From: Gammaproteobacteria bacterium
Lineage (GTDB): Bacteria > Pseudomonadota > Gammaproteobacteria > Steroidobacterales > Steroidobacteraceae
Length of the DNA: 64,000 nt
Assembly: GCA_013289615.1 (NCBI GenBank)
Contig: JABCZO010000001.1
Span: forward strand, 121,241 to 185,240
Reading direction: 5' to 3'
How positions within the stretch are numbered: the first letter of the stretch is position 1; every line of letters begins with the position of its first letter. Below the pieces are notes generated by a model, which saw only the letters and a list, made by a program, of their open reading frames with translations, was not told the DNA's origin and ran no database searches. Below are positions 43,950-52,770 of this stretch, piece by piece. A program made the translations under genes and the position numbers.

Positions 43950-44482
43950 TGCGCAAGTATCTGTTCGAAAGCCTATGGAAGGGTCCATTGACCGAGACCG
44001 CGCCCTCGATCGAGGAGGAAGCGCGGGCCGAACTGGCGCAGGCACTGGACCGCGCGGCGCGCCAGCGGCTCGGCCGCAGCCTATCGATCCGCGCGGTGGA
44101 TGCGGGGTCGTGCAATGGCTGCGAACTCGAAATTCAGGCTCTCGGGAACGCCTTCTATGACCTGGAGCGATTCGGCCTGCGATTCGTCGCCTCGCCCCGG
44201 CATGCTGACGTGCTGCTGGTAACAGGACCGGTAACCAAGAACATGCGCGAAGCGCTGGAACGTACCTATCAAGCGACGCCCGATCCCAAATGGGTCGTGG
44301 CGCTTGGCAACTGCGCGCTCGACGGTGGGATCTTTGCCGGAAGCTACGCATGTGTCGGCGGGGTATCGGCTGTTGTTCCGGTCGACCTTCACATCCGCGG
44401 CTGTCCGCCGTCGCCGACCGACATTCTCAGGGGCCTACTGGCGCTGCTTGAGTGCGCGACCGCGCAGAAGCAGGCGCCGTGA
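43949..44482 (+). CDS. hyfI: Hydrogenase-4-like small subunit I (NuoB-like)
   Basis: 177 aa. It shares one base (TGATG) with the hyfG stop. The four [4Fe-4S] cluster N2 cysteines are present: Cys55 and Cys58 in DAGSCNGCELE, Cys122 in ALGNCALDGG, and Cys152 in RGCPPSP. The terminal electron-transfer cluster is therefore intact although the catalytic site next to it is lost. Last gene of the operon. No HyfA/NuoI-like ferredoxin subunit or maturation genes follow. Confidence 0.92.
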   Translation: MRKYLFESLWKGPLTETAPSIEEEARAELAQALDRAARQRLGRSLSIRAVDAGSCNGCELEIQALGNAFYDLERFGLRFVASPRHADVLLVTGPVTKNMREALERTYQATPDPKWVVALGNCALDGGIFAGSYACVGGVSAVVPVDLHIRGCPPSPTDILRGLLALLECATAQKQAP

Positions 44483-44790
44483 GGAGCACTATCGAGGTTG
44501 CGACTCTTCCAGGCGGCACTTGTTGCCGCACTTATTCAATTCATAGCCGTGCGGTGGGGGACTCTCGTTGCCCACGACATGGCTTGATCGCTCCAGCGCC
44601 ACTGGTGCGGTAATGGCGCATCGCTAACCATCGTATCCGTTTTTGGCACCCGGCCGATATCCCTGCTCCTCGCTGGGCAGCCGGCTCGCGCTACCCCGCC
44701 TCGCGATAACCCGGGCTGGTCAGTACCCAGAGTAGCCGTCATAAGAACGTCATGGGCGCCTGCTACGGTAGGCTTTTGCGGGATCAGAAA
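44483..44790. other. Intergenic region after the hyf operon
   Basis: About 308 bases with several short imperfect inverted repeats but no clear terminator with a T-tract. The 68-codon minus-strand frame at 44536-44742 has no ribosome site or recognisable motif. Confidence 0.45.
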
Positions 44791-45912
44791 ATGAAAAGAA
44801 AATCTCTGTTAGCTGTAGCATCACTCGCATCGACTCTCTGCGCGTGCGGCGGCGCCACCGACAATGTCGGCGGCCCGGTAACAAATATCCCTTCCTCGGT
44901 GCAGCTCACAGCGGGAAGCTATACGCTGTCAGTCTTCGCACAAGCTCAGGGCGTCCTGCGCCCCGACGATATTGTACAGTTGGGAAGCACAGTGTTCATC
45001 GTCTATCAGGACAATAACAATCTTCCCGACGGGACCCTGGCTCCCGGCGCAGCCTCGGCCCAGAGCGAGGTGATTGAATTCGATCTTAACGGAAATATCC
45101 TGCAGACCTTCGATGTGCCTGGCCATCCAGATGGATTGGTTGCTTACAACGCCGATACCGTCTGGGTCAGCAGCAATGAAGACGCCAACCCGATCGTTAG
45201 CGTCATCGACACCAAGACCAATGCGCTCAAGAGCTTGACCTTGGATGTCGCAGCCCTGCCGAACGGCGGTGGTCTCGACGACATGAAGCTCATCAACGGT
45301 GTCGTCTATGCAAGTGCGTCGAACCCAACCACGACGTTTACTCCAACTCCCAACCTCGGGCCGTATTCGACCGATTCGAGCGGCGCCACGTTCGCGTACG
45401 GTGTCAACATCGGCCCGGCGCTCTATGCCATCACCTTGAATGGCGATGGAGCCACGTTCCATGCCACACCGGCTCTGATGTCCAGCACGCCCGCGAATCT
45501 GTTGCCAGGCAATACACCAGTCACCTTGAATATGACCGACCCGGACTCCTCGGCCATTGACCCGCACGGTGACCTGGTGATCGACAGCCAACAGGATTCT
45601 GAACTGGTGTTCGTGAAGGGCGTTGGTACTGCCGGCCAGACTGTCAGCGTATTGCCCCTGACCCTCTATGGCAACCCATGGCCGGTTGATGACGTACGGT
45701 GGTCGCCAAGCTCGGGCAATTCGTTCATGTTGCTATCCGACAATCAACAACTCCTCGTCTACCGAATCGACGCTGCGGGCGGATTTGCTGCCAATCAGGC
45801 GTATAGCGCCGGGCAAGGGACGCTGCTGGAGACGAATGCGACGACCGGTGTGATGGTACCCATCTATGTCGGCATGAAAACCCCTCACGGCTTGGTCTTT
45901 GTGTCGTTTTGA
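44791..45912 (+). CDS. Putative beta-propeller lipoprotein
   Basis: 373 aa from ATG 44791. An upstream GTG start adds a charged stretch before the signal peptide and was rejected. Signal peptide KRKSLLAVASLASTLCACGG, where Cys at LCAC could be lipidated, although the lipobox is imperfect. The body has repeated strand-turn units such as GSTVFIVYQDNNNLPDG, SEVIEFDLNGNILQTFDVPG and HGDLVIDSQQDSELVFVKG, as in SMP-30/YVTN-like propellers. No active-site motif is recognised. Its 3' end overlaps the convergent ArsR-type gene by 28 bp. Confidence 0.7.
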   Translation: MKRKSLLAVASLASTLCACGGATDNVGGPVTNIPSSVQLTAGSYTLSVFAQAQGVLRPDDIVQLGSTVFIVYQDNNNLPDGTLAPGAASAQSEVIEFDLNGNILQTFDVPGHPDGLVAYNADTVWVSSNEDANPIVSVIDTKTNALKSLTLDVAALPNGGGLDDMKLINGVVYASASNPTTTFTPTPNLGPYSTDSSGATFAYGVNIGPALYAITLNGDGATFHATPALMSSTPANLLPGNTPVTLNMTDPDSSAIDPHGDLVIDSQQDSELVFVKGVGTAGQTVSVLPLTLYGNPWPVDDVRWSPSSGNSFMLLSDNQQLLVYRIDAAGGFAANQAYSAGQGTLLETNATTGVMVPIYVGMKTPHGLVFVSF

Positions 45913-46634
45913 TTTGGTAGCTGGTAGAAGTCGGAAACACGACAATTTTGCTTGCTCACCCCGATTAGCTCTCGGAATCGGCGCTCACCATTGGAAGTAA
46001 ACAGCACCACCCGTGAGGATCTGTCACGCCTCGCCCAGCCCTGCTCATACACTCGTGACAACAAAGCGGCGCCGAGCGATCCTGCCAGGTGGTATCGCCG
46101 CTCGCTCCAGTCCATGCACGGGCGACAAAAGGTGCGACGCTGACGAGCTGCAGCATCGGGATCAACGCTTGCGCGGCGACACCACTCGGTACCGGCGGCG
46201 GTCAATCGCATTCCCTGGCGCGACATTTCCAACAGGTCGTTTCGCACCAGCGCTTCGTAAGCCAGTACCCCGAGTTCCCCGGCCAAATGGTCGTAGCAAA
46301 CCCTTGCCTTTCGCAACGCCGGTTCGCGTGGACTCGAGAGCAACCGGACGGCGCCGGTACGAAAAGCCACGCCCATCAGCGATTCGAGTAAACCGCCAAC
46401 ATCCTCGTCGGCTAGCCTGAAGTATCGATGGCGCCCTTGCTGATCGACGGCGATCAACGATGCATCCAATAGTTTAGACAGATGGGCGCTCATCGTCTGT
46501 TTAGTCACTCCGGCGATGGCCGCCAGCTCCGTCGCCGTTAAGGCGCGATCTGTCATCAGGGCAGTCAGAACATCCGCGCGCGCGTTGTCGCCCAACAACG
46601 CAGCAATCCTGGCGATATTCGGGCCGTCCTTCAT
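45885..46634 (-). CDS. ArsR-family transcriptional regulator
   Basis: 249 aa. N-terminal winged helix: ARIAALLGDNARADVLTALM, LTATELAAIAGVTKQTMSAHLSKLLDASLI, GRHRYFRLA. The longer C-terminal part contains CRPCMDWSERRYHLAGSLGAALL, a segment common in a two-domain ArsR subgroup, with Cys-x-x-Cys as a possible sensor. It diverges from the NIPSNAP gene across a 78-bp gap that carries an inverted repeat at the regulator's start codon, so autoregulation and control of the neighbour are likely. Confidence 0.88.
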   Translation of the reverse strand: MKDGPNIARIAALLGDNARADVLTALMTDRALTATELAAIAGVTKQTMSAHLSKLLDASLIAVDQQGRHRYFRLADEDVGGLLESLMGVAFRTGAVRLLSSPREPALRKARVCYDHLAGELGVLAYEALVRNDLLEMSRQGMRLTAAGTEWCRRASVDPDAAARQRRTFCRPCMDWSERRYHLAGSLGAALLSRVYEQGWARRDRSSRVVLFTSNGERRFRELIGVSKQNCRVSDFYQLPNQNDTKTKP

Positions 46635-46656
46635 GGTTCGATGCTAGACGAACCAT
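46633..46656. promoter_or_regulatory. Inverted repeat at the ArsR-type gene start
   Basis: ATGGTTCG (46633-46640) and CGAACCAT (46649-46656) form a perfect 8-bp dyad with an 8-bp spacer that begins within the regulator's start codon and extends toward the NIPSNAP gene. Size and position suit an ArsR-type operator. Confidence 0.5.
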
Positions 46657-46712
46657 TGCCTCCGTACAAGCGTCTATGCTCGAGATCTCACAATCGCCGC
46701 AGGGTAGTCGCC

Positions 46713-47183
46713 ATGGGGATCGCCTGTTTTATCCGATACCAGATTGATCCATTTCAGCGAGCGGCGTTTCAGGAGTACGCAGCCGCCTGGGGACGGATCA
46801 TCCCGCGCTGCGGTGGTCACCTGATCGGCTACTTTCTGCCCCACGAAGGCACAAACTACATCGCCTGGGGAATCATCCAATTCAAATCATTGGCGGACTA
46901 TGAATCCTACCGCGGGCGCTTACTGCAGGACGACGAGGGCAAGCGCAATTTCGAGTGGGCACACGCCCAGCGCTTCATTGTCGGGGAAGAACGCAGCTTT
47001 CTGAAGGTGGTCGACGGGACGTTCAATGTTCTGTTCGAATCAACTGGGATTGGACCGAGCATGCCACGGGACGCATACCCTTCCACGACCAAAGGCCACG
47101 TTGATCTACCTGCACAGAAGCAGGATGAAAGCGGCGCTTCAGTGCAATCAGGACATCCGCGCCTCGACCTCGGTCTGCCGTAA
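46713..47183 (+). CDS. NIPSNAP family protein
   Basis: 156 aa from ATG 46713 (AGGG upstream). Ferredoxin-like dimeric fold: IACFIRYQIDPFQRAAFQEYAAAWGRIIPRCGGHLIGYFLPHEG, then IQFKSLADYESYRGRL, which is standard for NIPSNAP proteins of unknown biochemical role. The C-terminal 40 residues are disordered. An upstream start at 46641 would run through the ArsR operator and is rejected. Probably controlled by the divergent ArsR-type gene. Confidence 0.85.
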   Translation: MGIACFIRYQIDPFQRAAFQEYAAAWGRIIPRCGGHLIGYFLPHEGTNYIAWGIIQFKSLADYESYRGRLLQDDEGKRNFEWAHAQRFIVGEERSFLKVVDGTFNVLFESTGIGPSMPRDAYPSTTKGHVDLPAQKQDESGASVQSGHPRLDLGLP

Positions 47184-47187
47184 GCGC

Positions 47188-47637
47188 CTATCGATTGGGT
47201 GCCTGGAAGCGAATATCACTCAGGTATTCGCTGCGGTGGTCGAGTTGGTTTTGTCCGGTAGGAAAGCCGTTGGACCTCAGTACGAATGCCAGGATGTCAG
47301 CGTACTGTTCGCGGTGCAGCCCGCCAGGATAATTCAGCGGCATGGTCGTGCGGATACGATCGAACAGGTCTGCGAGGTTCAGGCCGTCGAAATCGGAAAT
47401 GAATTGACCACCGACGAGTGAAGGAGCCTCGCCTATTCCACCGAGGGAAGTGCCGTGACAGGATGCGCAATGCTGTGCAAACGCCTCGCCGCCTCGATGC
47501 GCCTGGGCCTCGGTATAAACCCCATCGCGCACCGACCGCGACGACTCCTGTGCCGGCAGCGAGCTGCTCACCACCGCCATCATCGCGGCCATCGACGCTG
47601 CAACGGTGAGTGGCAACGCGCGCGCGCGCATCCGCAT
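47188..47637 (-). CDS. Periplasmic c-type cytochrome
   Basis: 149 aa. Signal peptide (MRMRARALPLTVAASMAAMM) then one haem motif CASCH (57-61) in AFAQHCASCHGTSLGG and a likely axial Met in TTMPLNYPGGL. Small class I cytochrome. Begins 29 bp after the PQQ dehydrogenase stop and is its probable electron acceptor. Upstream starts at 47796 read through the dehydrogenase gene and were rejected. Confidence 0.88.
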   Translation of the reverse strand: MRMRARALPLTVAASMAAMMAVVSSSLPAQESSRSVRDGVYTEAQAHRGGEAFAQHCASCHGTSLGGIGEAPSLVGGQFISDFDGLNLADLFDRIRTTMPLNYPGGLHREQYADILAFVLRSNGFPTGQNQLDHRSEYLSDIRFQAPNR

Positions 47638-47666
47638 GGCGGTCTTGTCACGGACTCTCGCCGCGT

Positions 47667-49730
47667 TCACTCCTCTGGCAACGAGTAGCAAATATATTCG
47701 CCCGAATAGTTGCCGCCGCTGACGGGCAGCAGGATGTACTGCTTGCCGTTGACCATGTACGTCATCGGTGAGCCGCTTTGCGGTGCCGGCATCCAAACCG
47801 CGCCGACTTCCTTGCCGTTGGCCTGATCATAGGCACGTAGCATCGCACCGCGTGGATGATCGGCAGTCGTCGTCACCTGGGCGTCGCCGGCGATCACCAG
47901 CGACTTGGTCAGTAGCGTGCCGATGTTATAACTGGTCTGCCCGGTGCGAGGGATGTTCAAGCCCCTGAGCGCCGGATGATTGCGTATGTAGTCAGGCGTC
48001 TCGCCGTGAGGGATCTGCCATTTGATTTCACCGGAATCCAGATCGATGGCGCTGATGGTGCCGTACGGTGGTTTGATGAGTGGCAGCCCCTGCACAGTAA
48101 GTGGTTTCTCATCGTCACTCGGAGGTGGCGGTGGCGCCGACTTCTTCGGCATCGGCGCATCGGCGCTGGAGTTCGTGCCGGAGGCGCTGATCATGGTCGG
48201 CACGTGCCCGGCCCGGCCGACCACGTAACGGATGTCCGATAGATCTGGTGTCGGGGGCACGAGGCCGATCGAAATCAGACAGGAATTGCACGCGTAGATG
48301 AACGCGGTGTGCGATTCCGGATTGAAGGAGCCCCCAGGCCAGTTGGTGCCGCCGTCGGCAGGGCCCAGCATCAACGTTCCGATTGGCCCGGGGATTTTGC
48401 TCAACACCGGCGGCGTGTAGATGGGTCCGAGCTTGTAGTCTTTCACCAGATCGAGCGCTTGCTGATGCATCGCCGGCGTGAAGTCGATCAGTTCATCTGC
48501 CGTCACACCGGTGCGGGCGTATGCGGCCGGTTTACTGGGAATCGGCTGAGTGGGCGCATACCACTCACCGGGTACGTCGCCCTTGGGCGCGCCCTTTTCA
48601 GGCATTGGCCAGACCGGCTTGCCGGTCAAGCGGTCGAACACATAGAGATAACCCTGCTTGGTAGGTTCGGCCACGGCCCGGATTGGCTTGCCGTTGACAG
48701 TGATGTCCATCAGCATCGGAATCGAGGCAATGTCGTAGTCCCAGATCTCGTGATGAATCAGCTGAAAATACCATTTGAGCTTCCCGGTTTTCAGATCGAC
48801 CGCCGCCAGTGAATTGCCGTACAGCCCATTGCCGGGACGATGGCCGCCATAGAAATCGGATGTGGGGGATTCGATTGGCAGATACGCCAGGCCCAATTCC
48901 GGGTCGGCTGAAATCTCCGTCCAGATACCGGTATTGCCGCTGTACTCGGCCGAGCCGTTCAACCAGGTCTCATATCCAGGCTCGCCCTTCTGCGGGATGG
49001 TATGAAATTCCCATAGTTTCCTGCCGCTGCGCACATCGTAGGCTCGCGCCGAACCCTTGTTGTTGCGGTAGCTCGCCGGCGTAAAGCCCTCGCGAAACGC
49101 GGTGCCGATAAGCACGATATCGCCGACCACCGTCGGTGCCGACTGCCAGCCGATCTCGCCGGTTATCAGATCCGGTTCGATCCTCTGGTCATCGTCGGCC
49201 TTCATATCCACCGCGCCGTCGTCACCGAAGCTGTTGATGCGCTGTCCCGTTTTTGCGTCAAGCGCGATCAAGCGGAAACCCGGTGTCACGTACAGGATGC
49301 GTGCGTCCTTTCCATCACTCCAGTAAGCGAGTCCGCGTCCTGATAACTGCCTCGGAGCGGCAGCCCCGCGCGCGCCTTCACGCTCGCCATGTACCCAGAG
49401 CAGTTCGCCGGTCACCGCATCCAGCGCGATCGCTCCACGACGTGACCCGGCGGTCGTGTAGACCACGCCACCGACTTCCAATGGTGTGCCTTCCAGCTTG
49501 AACTCCGGCCGATTTCCGATGTGATCGGTCTTGAAGCGCCACACGATCTCGAGCTTGCTGAAGTTCGAAGCATTGATCTGATCGAGCGGTTTGTATTTAC
49601 TCGCGTTCCAGTTGCCGGCGTAGGTCGTCCAATCGACGTTTGCCGGTGTGGATTGCGCGGCGAGGATCGAGCTTGCAAGCAGCAGCATGGTCGCCGCTGC
49701 TGCTTGCCGCACGCATGCTTGTGTTGTCAT
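47667..49730 (-). CDS. PQQ-dependent dehydrogenase (quinoprotein, eight-bladed propeller)
   Basis: 687 aa with a signal peptide ending near ILAAQ. Repeated W-docking motifs of quinoprotein dehydrogenases: VTGELLWVHGE, SGRKLWEFHTIP, TGKLKWYFQLIHHEIWDYDIAS, LTGKPVWPMPEKG, SGEIKWQIPHGE. The segment HHEIWDYD is diagnostic for alcohol/glucose-type quinoproteins. It has no CxxCH of its own (the ACNSC near residue 495 is not a haem site), so electrons should pass to the cytochrome encoded next. The Pro/Ser/Lys-rich insert around residue 550 is unusual. Substrate unknown. Confidence 0.88.
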   Translation of the reverse strand: MTTQACVRQAAAATMLLLASSILAAQSTPANVDWTTYAGNWNASKYKPLDQINASNFSKLEIVWRFKTDHIGNRPEFKLEGTPLEVGGVVYTTAGSRRGAIALDAVTGELLWVHGEREGARGAAAPRQLSGRGLAYWSDGKDARILYVTPGFRLIALDAKTGQRINSFGDDGAVDMKADDDQRIEPDLITGEIGWQSAPTVVGDIVLIGTAFREGFTPASYRNNKGSARAYDVRSGRKLWEFHTIPQKGEPGYETWLNGSAEYSGNTGIWTEISADPELGLAYLPIESPTSDFYGGHRPGNGLYGNSLAAVDLKTGKLKWYFQLIHHEIWDYDIASIPMLMDITVNGKPIRAVAEPTKQGYLYVFDRLTGKPVWPMPEKGAPKGDVPGEWYAPTQPIPSKPAAYARTGVTADELIDFTPAMHQQALDLVKDYKLGPIYTPPVLSKIPGPIGTLMLGPADGGTNWPGGSFNPESHTAFIYACNSCLISIGLVPPTPDLSDIRYVVGRAGHVPTMISASGTNSSADAPMPKKSAPPPPPSDDEKPLTVQGLPLIKPPYGTISAIDLDSGEIKWQIPHGETPDYIRNHPALRGLNIPRTGQTSYNIGTLLTKSLVIAGDAQVTTTADHPRGAMLRAYDQANGKEVGAVWMPAPQSGSPMTYMVNGKQYILLPVSGGNYSGEYICYSLPEE

Positions 49731-49780
49731 TGTTGTGGCGTCCTTTTCAGGCGGGTGGTGTTGCGCGCCGAGCCTGAACT

Positions 49781-50770
49781 TTAGGCCGTCTCTTTGATCT
49801 GATCGAGCCCTCGTTTAATGGCCGCCATCTGTGCATCGGTGACATCGTTGTATGGCGGCCGTTGGTAGGTTTGTCGGCTACCCATCTGCAGGCTGAGCGC
49901 GTATTTCATCGGCCCATAGCCATCAACGCCGGTCGACAGATCCTGCATCACCTTGTGCATCGCGAGATACTTCTGGTACGCAGCGTGGTAGTCCTTGCCC
50001 GCGCGGAAGGCTGCGAATACGTCGGCGATCTGGCGGGTATATACGTTGCCATCCATGCAGATCGCGCCCATGCCGTGCGCCAATGCGTATTCGAGATTGT
50101 TCTCAGTGCCGGTCCGCATGTTGAGATCCGGGAAACTCCTGACGAATTCGGCATATTCGTCTGCCGGTCCATTGGAATCCTTGATGCCGGCAAGATTCGG
50201 ATAGTGCTCCAGCGCAAGCAGCAACTCGTGGCTGATTGGCACGCCGCTGGTGCCCGGGATGTGATACAGATTGATCGGCACGCGGACCTGCTCGAACAGC
50301 ATGCTGTAGTACCGGATCAAGCCTTGGGTCGGTACCTTCTTGTAGTAGAACGGCGGTACCACCAGCAGGCCGTCGGCGCCATGCTCCTCCGCATGCTTGG
50401 CCAACTCCAGTGTCTCGGGAAAGTTCGACGTTCCGGGCCCGACGATAAAGTTCATGCCGAGTTTATCCTTGAGCGCGACTTCGGCGACTTGTTTGCGCTC
50501 GGCCAGCGAGAAGGACGGAAACTCGCCGGTCGTGCCCAACACCACGATGCCGTCGGCGCCGTTGTGCTTGAACCAGGCAAGCAAATCCCTGAAGGCGCCG
50601 GGATCGAATTTAAGATTCTTGTCGCAAGGCGTGACAGTCGCGACCCAGAACAGGGTTTTGGATGCACTGCCGAGATTTCGATCAGTATTCGCCGCAACGC
50701 TCCTCGCCATCAATGCGGCGCCAGCGGCCGCGCCCATCATCCCGATCACCTCTCTGCGCATCGTGTCCAT
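49781..50770 (-). CDS. Exported dihydrodipicolinate synthase-family lyase
   Basis: 329 aa. Class I aldolase barrel with GTTGEFPS (79-86), catalytic Tyr169 in PINLYHIPG and Schiff-base Lys197 in LAGIKDSNG, so activity is expected. Unusually, it starts with a Tat-like signal: MRREVIGMMGAAAGAALMARSVAA, with Arg5-Arg6 followed by a hydrophobic stretch. Family members (DapA, NanA, KDG aldolases) are usually cytoplasmic. Placed 20 bp after the NHL-propeller gene and 50 bp before the PQQ dehydrogenase, so it may act in an exported oxidation pathway for an acid or sugar acid. Confidence 0.85.
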   Translation of the reverse strand: MDTMRREVIGMMGAAAGAALMARSVAANTDRNLGSASKTLFWVATVTPCDKNLKFDPGAFRDLLAWFKHNGADGIVVLGTTGEFPSFSLAERKQVAEVALKDKLGMNFIVGPGTSNFPETLELAKHAEEHGADGLLVVPPFYYKKVPTQGLIRYYSMLFEQVRVPINLYHIPGTSGVPISHELLLALEHYPNLAGIKDSNGPADEYAEFVRSFPDLNMRTGTENNLEYALAHGMGAICMDGNVYTRQIADVFAAFRAGKDYHAAYQKYLAMHKVMQDLSTGVDGYGPMKYALSLQMGSRQTYQRPPYNDVTDAQMAAIKRGLDQIKETA

Positions 50771-50790
50771 ACGAATTCTCCCGCCTATCG

Positions 50791-51828
50791 CTACTGTTTC
50801 TCGAATTTAAAGATGTCCCGCGGATCGACCTGGGCACTGTAGATCGCGCCATGCGCGTCCGCCGCGATGCCTTCCCCGCCGGTCGTGAAGGTCTGTTGCT
50901 GATCGGGCTGGAGATCCGGAATGAAGGCGTTGACGACCCCGTCGCGCGCGCTGCCCACGCGGATACCGCGCTTCCAGCCCGGATGATGCCCGTAGCCTTC
51001 CGTCTCACGCGACTCGGAGTCCGTCACGTACAGCACATCGTGCTTATCGATATAGATGCCGCTTGGCCGACCGAATTGCGTCCAACTCGCCACAAATTTG
51101 CCGTCCTGATCAAAGATCTGGATGCGATTGTTGCCGCGATCGCCCACGAACAGCCGTCCCTTCGAATCCATCGCGAGGGTGTGCGGCGCTTCGAACTGCC
51201 CCGGACCGTTGCCATGCCCACCCCATTCCTTCATGAACTTTCCATCTTTGTCGAATTTGACGACGCGAGCGTTTCCCACGCCCGGTTCGTGGCCATCGCT
51301 GACGAAGATGCAGCCGTTCGGAGCTATCAGAACGGCATTGGGCTCATGGAACGTATCGCGACCAGCACCTGCGACGCCAGGCTTGCCAAGCGTGCGCAGC
51401 AGCTTTCCGGACTGATCAAACTCGAGCACATCGTCGCCCTTGCCGTCGCCGACGTGACCATCGGTTACCCATATGTGATCAGCGCTATCAATGAAGAAAC
51501 CGTGCGGAAAGAGCAACATTCCGCCACCGAATGCCTTGACGAAGTTGCCGTTTGCATCGAACTCCACGATTGGGTCGATGCTGCTGCCGGCGCAGTTGTT
51601 TGCACCGCAGCGCTCAGCGACCCATATATGGCCGGCATGATCGATGGCGACAGCGCTGCTGGAGCCCATGCTACGGCCCGCAGGTAACTTCAGGAAATGC
51701 TCAATGCGGCGATATGGATTGGGTTGTGAATTCGGTATGCCGTCGGTCTGGGCGAGCGCGCCCCCGCACTCCAGGCTGCCGGCGACGATTGTCGCGACCA
51801 GCACAGCGGCTCGAACAGCAATCCCCAT
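50791..51828 (-). CDS. Secreted NHL-repeat beta-propeller protein
   Basis: 345 aa with a signal peptide ending near GGALAQ. Six NHL-type repeats, e.g. SAVAIDHAGHIWVAERCG, HGFFIDSADHIWVTDG, NAVLIAPNGCIFVSDG, HTLAMDSKGRLFVGDRGNNRIQIF, SGIYIDKHDVLYVTDSES and EGIAADAHGAIYSAQV. This resembles the peptidylglycine amidating-lyase-like and SMP-30-like propellers common beside quinoproteins. An enzymatic role is possible but unproven. First gene of the four-gene exported cluster. Confidence 0.85.
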   Translation of the reverse strand: MGIAVRAAVLVATIVAGSLECGGALAQTDGIPNSQPNPYRRIEHFLKLPAGRSMGSSSAVAIDHAGHIWVAERCGANNCAGSSIDPIVEFDANGNFVKAFGGGMLLFPHGFFIDSADHIWVTDGHVGDGKGDDVLEFDQSGKLLRTLGKPGVAGAGRDTFHEPNAVLIAPNGCIFVSDGHEPGVGNARVVKFDKDGKFMKEWGGHGNGPGQFEAPHTLAMDSKGRLFVGDRGNNRIQIFDQDGKFVASWTQFGRPSGIYIDKHDVLYVTDSESRETEGYGHHPGWKRGIRVGSARDGVVNAFIPDLQPDQQQTFTTGGEGIAADAHGAIYSAQVDPRDIFKFEKQ

Positions 51829-52062
51829 CAGATCATTCCCCCGCGATGTTCCGAGTGCTAAGCACTATTATACTCGTGCGCGCGCGCTCGCACCCGACGG
51901 TCCTCGCTAGAATGCAACAGCACTGCATAGCCTGAGCAGCCAGCAACCGCAGGCGCTGTTGGCAATCCGAGGCTATCCTAGCGATCCGCTCCACTACTTA
52001 AGCGGCTGCTCGCTCGTTTCGTGGATTCCAGGCGGGTGAAAGTAGATGCCCTGAGGGGACTT

Positions 52063-52389
52063 ATGACGCCTATCGCACCAGACAACGCGACGACCCAACG
52101 CGTGACGGTATGGCAATGCATCGGTTGCGGGAGAATTGAAATGCCGCAGCCATGCATCGACCTATGCCAGGATAGAAAGGTCGAGTTTGTGTATGCGAAC
52201 GTCTACGACGAGACGGTCTCGCAGGCCCAGTTGATGCGCCTCAAGGCGGAGGCCCTGGAGACACTGGTTCGACGGCTGGCGCATACCAACCCGCGCGATG
52301 GCGCCTGGGACCGATCCTACCGGGCATTCCAAAGCGAGGCCAAGCGCATCTTGCTAACGTTTGCCGATGACAGAGAGGAACTCGCCTAG
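52063..52389 (+). CDS. Small four-cysteine (zinc-ribbon-like) protein
   Basis: 108 aa from ATG 52063 with GAGGGG just upstream. Residues 19-35 hold CxxC and a later C-x3-C (CIGCGRIEMPQPCIDLC), a likely Zn site or [Fe-S] site. A helical part follows (QAQLMRLKAEALETLVRRLAH, RAFQSEAKRILLTF). I remember similar 'CIGCGRIE.PQPC' proteins in proteobacteria without assigned function. The gene stands alone between intergenic stretches. Confidence 0.65.
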   Translation: MTPIAPDNATTQRVTVWQCIGCGRIEMPQPCIDLCQDRKVEFVYANVYDETVSQAQLMRLKAEALETLVRRLAHTNPRDGAWDRSYRAFQSEAKRILLTFADDREELA

Positions 52390-52770
52390 GAATGACCTGG
52401 CATTCACGCCGGGCACCCTGAGGCGGTGTGTCGGATATTCAATCTGAAGGGCTCGGCGATCGCGTACTTTTCTCGGCATCAATAACGGTTTCTCATCGGC
52501 AGTGCACCAGGCACGCGTGCAAGCTATTGATTGATCAAGGAGACTGTGTCAGCGGCTTGCCGCACTCGGAAAGAATCGGCCATTTCCGACCCCAGGCCGA
52601 CGAGGCCTCTCCGACGGCGGGTAGAAAGATCACGCCGTGGCGCGCAGGAAAACCTGCCCCCGTGTGTCGGGTTTGGGTCTGGGACGGTGTCTATAAATGT
52701 GTAGAGGCAAGACGGGCCAGATCGACCCCTCCGCCTCGCCACACCGAACGCCACCGCCAAGGAGACCGCC
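52390..52770. other. Intergenic region upstream of the UrcA gene
   Basis: About 381 bases. Contains AAGGAG just before the UrcA start. The reading frames present have no ribosome site or recognisable motif, and I see no repeat I can support. Confidence 0.45.
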
